From Streptomyces filipinensis (GTDB taxonomy: Bacteria; Actinomycetota; Actinomycetes; Streptomycetales; Streptomycetaceae), in assembly GCF_014649495.1 (NCBI RefSeq), contig NZ_BMTD01000001.1, positions 310,001 to 374,000 on the forward strand: DNA of 64,000 nucleotides. Reading direction: 5' to 3'. A program made the position numbers and the translations under genes. Under the pieces are notes generated by a model. It searched no databases, had not been told where the DNA came from, and saw nothing but the letters and a program-made list of their open reading frames with translations. This document shows, in pieces, positions 59,476-64,000 of this stretch (the stretch's first letter is position 1; every line of letters starts with the position of its first letter).

Positions 59476-60882
59476 ATGCCGCTCGTCGATCGCCTCGGAG
59501 GCGACCTTCCGCGCGCCCCCGTCACCGTGGAGCTCGACGACATCCAGGCGACGGTGCTGCGCTACCGGCCCGAGCCCTACTACGGCACGCACGTCATGCT
59601 CCACGTGGAGGATGCCCAGGCCGGCCGCGAATTCGTGCAGCGGCTGACCCCCTATGTCGACTCTGCCGCCGACTGGTGGCAGGCCGGCGACGTCTGGACC
59701 TCAATCGCCATCAGCTCCACCGGGCTGGTGGCTCTAGGCCTGCCAGAGGATTCGCTCCGGTCCTTCCCCGAAGCATTCCGCGTGGGGATGGCCGCACGCG
59801 CCGACAAGCTCCGGGACTACGGACCAAACGACCCGACGAACTGGGACCGGCCCTTCGGCACCGGGGAGATCCACATCGCGGTCAGCATCTTCAGCGACAC
59901 GGAAGACAAGTGGCGCCGCGCGATGGAGACCGCGGGCCAGCAGTATCAGGGGTTCTCCGGCGTCACCGTAATGCTGATGCGGGACTTCGGCGCCCAGCCA
60001 GGCGACCTCAATCCGCTGGGCTACAAAGATTCGATCGGCCAGCCGGCCATCGAGGGCTGCGGCGTCGACTCGTTGCCCGGCCAGGGACCACCGATCAAGG
60101 CCGGCGAGTTCATCCTCGGCTACCCCGGCGAGGCCGGCGTGCCGCTGCCGATGCCCCTCCCGGACGTGCTGGGCCGCAACGGCACCTTCGTCGGGCTGCG
60201 CAACTACCAGGCCCGCGTCGGGACGTTCAACCGGTTCCTGCGCGAGCACGCGCAGACCGAGCAGGAGCGGGAACTGCTCGCCGCGAAGCTGGTGGGCCGC
60301 TGGCGCAGCGGCGCGCCCTTGACGCTCGCCCCGACGCAGGACGACCCAGCGCTCGGCGCGGACGCGCGCCGGAACAACGACTTCACCTACGCCGCGGATC
60401 CGCACGGCCGGCAGGTGCCGCTCGGCTCACACATGCGGCGCATGAACCCGCGCGACACCAAGATGGCCCTACTCGCCGACGTGAACCTCCACCGGATCAT
60501 CCGGCGCAGCACGACCTACGGGGCACCCTACGACCCTGACGCGACCTCGGAGCAGGACGACGAGGTAGCACGCGGCACCTACTTCATCTTCCTCAGCGCC
60601 AAGGCAATGGCCACGATGGAGTTCCTGCAGCAAGAGTGGATCAACAACGGCAACTTCATGGACCTGGGCGACGAACGCGATCCGAACGTCGGGCTGCAGG
60701 AGGACGGGGCGACGTTCACCATTCCGCAACATCCGGTCCGGCGCCGCATCCACGGCATCCAGACATTCAACGTGCTGCGCGGCGGCGAATACTTCTTCAT
60801 GCCCTCCCTGTCCGCCTTGAGATGGATCGGGGAGCTCCGCCATTCCAGCGGCCACGCTGATGAACGAGCCGAACCATCCTGA
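59476..60882 (+). CDS. DyP-type heme peroxidase
   Basis: 468 residues with GGGGAGAACGCC before the ATG. It has GYKDSIGQPAIEG (the GxxD region with the distal Asp), IKAGEFILGYPGE, DPHGRQVPLGSHMRRMNPRD (proximal His in GSHMRR) and GTYFIFLSAKAMATMEFLQQEWINNGNF, all characteristic of dye-decolorizing peroxidases. No signal peptide is present, so it is cytoplasmic or encapsulated. Its order after the catalase-fold and barrel genes suggests one operon, with a 95-bp gap before it. Confidence 0.9.
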   Translation: MPLVDRLGGDLPRAPVTVELDDIQATVLRYRPEPYYGTHVMLHVEDAQAGREFVQRLTPYVDSAADWWQAGDVWTSIAISSTGLVALGLPEDSLRSFPEAFRVGMAARADKLRDYGPNDPTNWDRPFGTGEIHIAVSIFSDTEDKWRRAMETAGQQYQGFSGVTVMLMRDFGAQPGDLNPLGYKDSIGQPAIEGCGVDSLPGQGPPIKAGEFILGYPGEAGVPLPMPLPDVLGRNGTFVGLRNYQARVGTFNRFLREHAQTEQERELLAAKLVGRWRSGAPLTLAPTQDDPALGADARRNNDFTYAADPHGRQVPLGSHMRRMNPRDTKMALLADVNLHRIIRRSTTYGAPYDPDATSEQDDEVARGTYFIFLSAKAMATMEFLQQEWINNGNFMDLGDERDPNVGLQEDGATFTIPQHPVRRRIHGIQTFNVLRGGEYFFMPSLSALRWIGELRHSSGHADERAEPS

Positions 60883-61495
60883 AAGCCGTCGCGACCCCGG
60901 CCGTCATGTGAGCGGACGTGCGGAGCGGTTGCGGTGTCCAGGGCATCGAGCACACGGACCGCGTAGACCTCCCCCATCGCCTCGACTTCCTCCGGGGTCA
61001 GCCATCTCACGGTGGTCGACTCGCTTGACGTGCGTTCTGCACCGGCGACCGGTCGACACAGGAAGACGAGAGCAACGACGCCACGGCTCACGTTCTTGTA
61101 GACCGCCGTGTGAGCGCCCTCCCTGGCCGTCCTCGGGCCGTCGAAGGACGCTCAGTCGCCGCACGTCACAGCGGATCGATGGCGACAGAGCAGAGAAGCA
61201 GCGTGGCTGAGCCTCATTAGGGTGCTCCGCATGGCCGAAGAAGCCCCGGCCTGTCCTGAGTGCAGCCAGCCACGAGTGACATCAACGGCAGCGGACGGCG
61301 ACGACAACCAGCAGCCGCGTGCGGTACCCGTGCATGAGGCGAGCCCCCGCCGGACCGGGACGAGAACGAACTCCCAAAGCGATGGTCACTCCCCGTCGAG
61401 CTCACGCTCCGGCGAGCCGGAGCCGTGCCAGACGTGTGCTGGATCAAGCGGGGTACCCCGGGGAACAATCGACACCGGACTCGCAATCGAGGAAC
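60883..61495. other. Region between DyP gene and FMN reductase gene, with Nudix remnant
   Basis: 613 bp without an intact gene. The part near the DyP gene holds a Nudix fragment on the minus strand; from about 61150 to 61495 I see nothing recognisable. Confidence 0.5.
60893..61141 (-). pseudogene. Fragment of a Nudix hydrolase
   Basis: The minus strand reads REGAHTAVYKNVSRGVVALVFLCRPVAGAERTSSESTTVRWLTPEEVEAMGEVYAVRVLDALDT, the C-terminal half of a Streptomyces Nudix protein. The Nudix box (GX5EX7REUXEEXGU) that should precede it is missing. No proper start is present and the frame runs on without a normal stop. A decayed remnant. Confidence 0.6.
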
Positions 61496-62155
61496 TCACT
61501 TCTCGGCCCGCTGAGTGATGGCCGCCTCGGTGCGGTCTCCCAGGAACTCGTACCAGCGGCGTTCGAGACAGACGTAGCGCACGTCTGCCTCGACGAGGCT
61601 GAGGAAACCCGACACCGTCTCGGTGAGACGCTGTTGCAGCCCGGGGTCGGCCAGCGTTCCGTCTTCGGCGAAGGCCTGGTAGCTGTTGGCCACGCTGAAC
61701 ATGTCCGGGTAGACGCGGGTGCCCAGGTGTTCCAGGGGAATCCTCAGAGCCCACAATCCGCGGTTGCCTCCGACCAGCGACGGCGAGGCGGAGACGAGCA
61801 GCGCGTGCTTGGTCTTGAACGGCTGCGGCCTGACACGCGAGACCCAGTCGATCGCGTTCTTCAGTACTCCCGGCACGGAGGCGTTGTACTCCGGCGAGGA
61901 AATGACGAAGGCGTCGCTCCGCTCAAGCCGGTCGCGCAGGGCGAGAGCGCCGTGCGGCAGCCCTGCGCCGGCCTCCATGTCGCCGTCGTACAAGGGCATC
62001 TCAAAGTCGCGCATGGTGGCGAGGTCGACGGCGGCACCGGTGTCGGAGATGAGCCGGGCCACGAGGGAGGCGAGGCGGGCGTTCGTAGAATCGGCCCGCA
62101 GGGCCGCGCCGAAGACCAGGAACCGCAGCGGGCCGGGGAGCGAGTCCGTGGGCAT
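61496..62155 (-). CDS. NADPH-dependent FMN reductase family protein
   Basis: 219 residues with GGAAGGA 6 nt before the ATG at 62155. The flavodoxin-like fold shows FLVFGAALRADSTNARLASLVARLI, a phosphate loop with Ser/Asn, SSPEYNASVPGVLKNAIDWVSR (the conserved PEYN-S-PG-KNAIDW motif) and SASPSLVGGNRGLWALRIPLEHLG. It should reduce FMN or a quinone with NADPH. It is divergent from the truncated GntR-like gene. Confidence 0.88.
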   Translation of the reverse strand: MPTDSLPGPLRFLVFGAALRADSTNARLASLVARLISDTGAAVDLATMRDFEMPLYDGDMEAGAGLPHGALALRDRLERSDAFVISSPEYNASVPGVLKNAIDWVSRVRPQPFKTKHALLVSASPSLVGGNRGLWALRIPLEHLGTRVYPDMFSVANSYQAFAEDGTLADPGLQQRLTETVSGFLSLVEADVRYVCLERRWYEFLGDRTEAAITQRAEK

Positions 62156-62282
62156 GGATCCGTCCTTCCGTCGCGGGCAAGCCCCTCCAGGAGGGTGCCC
62201 CACCGACAAGTCTGGTTCCTCAGCCGGCGTCACGCGACAGGGCCAGGAACCGACAGGTCCGAGCCGGTCAGGACAATGGCTC

Positions 62283-62882
62283 GGCCTGGAGGGGCGGGCT
62301 GGTTCGGGCACGTACGTCGCTGAGCCCCGGCAGCGGGTGCGGATGGTCCGTTCGTCGGCGCGTGAGCGGCCCGACGGGTCGCCGTTCCGAGCGGACATGA
62401 AGGCCGTGGGCAGGCAGGGGGACTGGGAGAGCCGGAGTGACGCCAAGGTGCCGGCTCCCGCGGACATCGCGGCCCGGCTCGGAATCGCCGAGGGTGAGCT
62501 GTGTGTCCGGACGACGTACGAGTTCCTGAGCGACGGCAGGCCGGTGCAGCTGTCCACGAGCTGGGAGCCGTACGACCTCACCGCCGGCACCCTCGTCGTC
62601 CTCCCCGAGGGAGGGCCGCACGCCGGGGCGGGTGTCGTGCACCGCATGGCCGCGATCGGGGTCACCGTCAGCCACGCCGTGGAGCAGCCCGAGCCGAGGC
62701 AGGCGACCGCCGAGGAGGCGTCGATACTCGGCATCCAGAAGGCCGCGCTCGTCACGCACATCCGGCGGACGTACTACAGCGACCAGGGGCGGCCCGTGGA
62801 GACTGCGGACATCGTGGTGCCCGCTGCTCACTGCGAGATCGTGTACGAGATCCCGATTAATCGCCAGTGGCTTTGTCCATGA
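62283..62882 (+). pseudogene. GntR-family regulator lacking its DNA-binding domain
   Basis: The frame gives LEGRAGSGTYVAEPRQRVRMVRSSARERPDGSPFRADM, the linker that follows the winged helix in HutC-type GntR proteins, and then a complete UTRA ligand domain ending EIVYEIPINRQWLCP. No helix-turn-helix is found upstream in any frame. A protein from ATG 62397 could still be made as a stand-alone UTRA domain of about 161 residues. I read it as a 5'-truncated gene. Confidence 0.6.
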
Positions 62883-63091
62883 GAACGGACAGCAGACGTT
62901 CATGGCTACGCGAGGCGTCAGAGCGCACCGAGGATCCGAACGCGGCTTGAGTTTCGGCCCGAGAGGCGGCCCCCGGGGCTTGGCAGGCGGTGTGCGGCCC
63001 TGGCAACATCCGTCCGAACATAGTCGCGACGTTCCCGCCGATTAGTGTGCGGCGCCGACTGTGTCAGAGCCGCACAGGCGGCCTGGACGGC

Positions 63092-63487
63092 TCAGTGGTC
63101 GCCCATGGGCGGGGGCACGAGGCGTGGCAGTGGCTGATGCCAGTCTCCCAGCCTCATGAGGAGAAACCGACGAGCGAGAGAACGAATGTCGTCCCATGCC
63201 GAATCTGTGGCCAGAGCGTTGTCCCAGGGGCCGACCCGGCGGGTGGCATCGATCTCGCCGATGCGACGGCCGATGGCCCGAAGATGACGCTGATCCTCAG
63301 GCTCGAAGGCTCCGCGCTCCGCGAGCCCCTCGGACACGCGGCACATGAGCTCCACCTCTTCAACGACGTCCTTCGTCTCCAGCTCACGCTCGCCCAGCCA
63401 GGCAAGTTGATCTCGGGCGTCGGCCGCTAGGAGGGCCGTGATGCGCAGTGTCCAGGTGCGCAGGTTCGCGTCGCCGAGATGGTTCAC
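63092..63487 (-). CDS. Conserved hypothetical protein
   Basis: About 131 residues from a GTG at 63487 without a good ribosome site. It is helical and acidic: RTWTLRITALLAADARDQLAWLGERELETKDVVEEVELMCRVSEGLAERGAFEPEDQRHLRAIGRRIGEID, ALATDSAWDDIRSLARRFLLMRLGDWHQPLPRL. The pattern looks like a real protein rather than a shadow, with normal codon bias. No domain recognised. Confidence 0.6.
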   Translation of the reverse strand: MNHLGDANLRTWTLRITALLAADARDQLAWLGERELETKDVVEEVELMCRVSEGLAERGAFEPEDQRHLRAIGRRIGEIDATRRVGPWDNALATDSAWDDIRSLARRFLLMRLGDWHQPLPRLVPPPMGDH

Positions 63488-64000
63488 GCGTGCATGATCG
63501 CACCCAGCTCCCGCAATCGTGTTCGGGGGCACGGAGGGCGGCAACGGCCTGCGTGGCGGTCGCGGAGGGCCCATAGTCGTGAACATCCGCTGTCTGTTCT
63601 CATGGACACAGCCACCTGGTCGTCTGGCTCCGCGCATGATCGCCGGGACAAGCCCTGGCCGACAGCCGACGGTGAACCTGCTGCCCGCCGGGGCTGCTCG
63701 TAAAAGGGGGCAGCCGTGCCCCAGGCGTGCCCGTCCAGCCCGCGAGCAGTGCCCCACTTCGGCCGTCCCTGGGCCGTCCGAGGCTCCCCGAGGCCACCCG
63801 ACGGCGACCGACAGTGACAGGCGAGCTGTCGCCGCCATCCGAGAAACCCCAGGTCACAGCCCCCGCACCAAACGGGTTAACACCCAAGCCTGGCGTTCAG
63901 GCAAGATGGGGTGTATCTGCCCACTGCCAGATTTCAAGCTGCCGGACGGTTTCTCTTGGCTGAGTTCATTTACACCATGCGCAAGGCGCGCAAAGCGCAC
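63488..64000. other. Terminal region without recognised genes
   Basis: About 510 bp. Its only notable feature is the second copy of the 15-nt repeat at 63900. I see no convincing gene; any gene starting here would continue beyond the window. Confidence 0.45.
63900..63914 (+). repeat. Direct repeat copy 2 flanking the catalase/DyP segment
   Basis: GGCAAGATGGGGTGT, same orientation as 56924-56938, about 7 kb apart. Confidence 0.6.

Overview
The window is high-GC actinobacterial DNA, almost certainly from a Streptomyces chromosome. The codon use is strongly GC-biased, GTG and TTG starts are common, and many small genes encode secreted proteins. Marker genes fit this assignment: melC1-melC2 tyrosinase, a tandem pair of dynamin-like GTPases followed by an SsbB-type protein, LAXTG (sortase E type) surface proteins, and an mmsA-linked inositol operon. 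From memory, the order mmsA ... melC ... dynAB-ssbB resembles the S. coelicolor chromosome, but I could not check this here.

Layout. 0-0.7 kb: 3' end of a zinc alcohol dehydrogenase. 0.9-7.7 kb: a small HTH gene divergent from a myo-inositol catabolic operon (iolC, Cgl0159-type aldolase, iolB, iolD, mmsA/iolA) with overlapping or near-overlapping junctions and a strong terminator. 8-9.4 kb: APC permease. 9.6-13.1 kb: an unusual hydrolase-ABC ATPase fusion with its permease. 13.3-15.7 kb: small secreted proteins, including three tandem paralogues. 16-35.5 kb: an exopolysaccharide locus with glycosyltransferases, Wzx, Wzy and Wzz-like proteins, initiating sugar transferase, GDP-mannose-3,5-epimerase-like enzyme, acetyltransferase, CDP-alcohol transferase with cytidylyltransferase, two paralogous secreted propellers and a secreted beta-helix protein. 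35.5-38.2 kb: LAXTG surface protein, secreted protein and a broken VKOR gene. 38.3-41.4 kb: melC1, melC2 and a condensation-fold protein.

41.5-46.8 kb is a cluster of eight small secreted proteins in several paralogous families. Some members share nearly identical 5' leaders, and one family carries a conserved inverted repeat ahead of each gene. 47-52.9 kb: tRNA-Arg(TCT), dynA, dynB (with a large in-frame repeat expansion) and ssbB, an expected sporulation septation and chromosome segregation module. 53.2-54.6 kb: thioester-domain surface protein. 54.6-56.8 kb: GNAT acetyltransferase converging on a cytochrome P450, which is preceded by a 29-residue peptide gene rich in His, Tyr and Trp. This looks like a P450-modified RiPP locus.

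57.5-60.9 kb: a catalase-fold protein, an alpha/beta-barrel-like protein and a DyP peroxidase. Beyond it lie fragments (Nudix, GntR), an FMN reductase and a hypothetical gene, and a 15-nt repeat brackets the segment. It looks like a recent insertion and remodelling region.

The strongest leads are the peptide-P450 pair, the ATGA relay of two mini-ORFs between an acetyltransferase and a glycosyltransferase gene (32.2 kb), the conserved inverted repeat upstream of three paralogous secreted proteins, and the 132-bp antisense overlap of the cytidylyltransferase and CDP-alcohol transferase genes.
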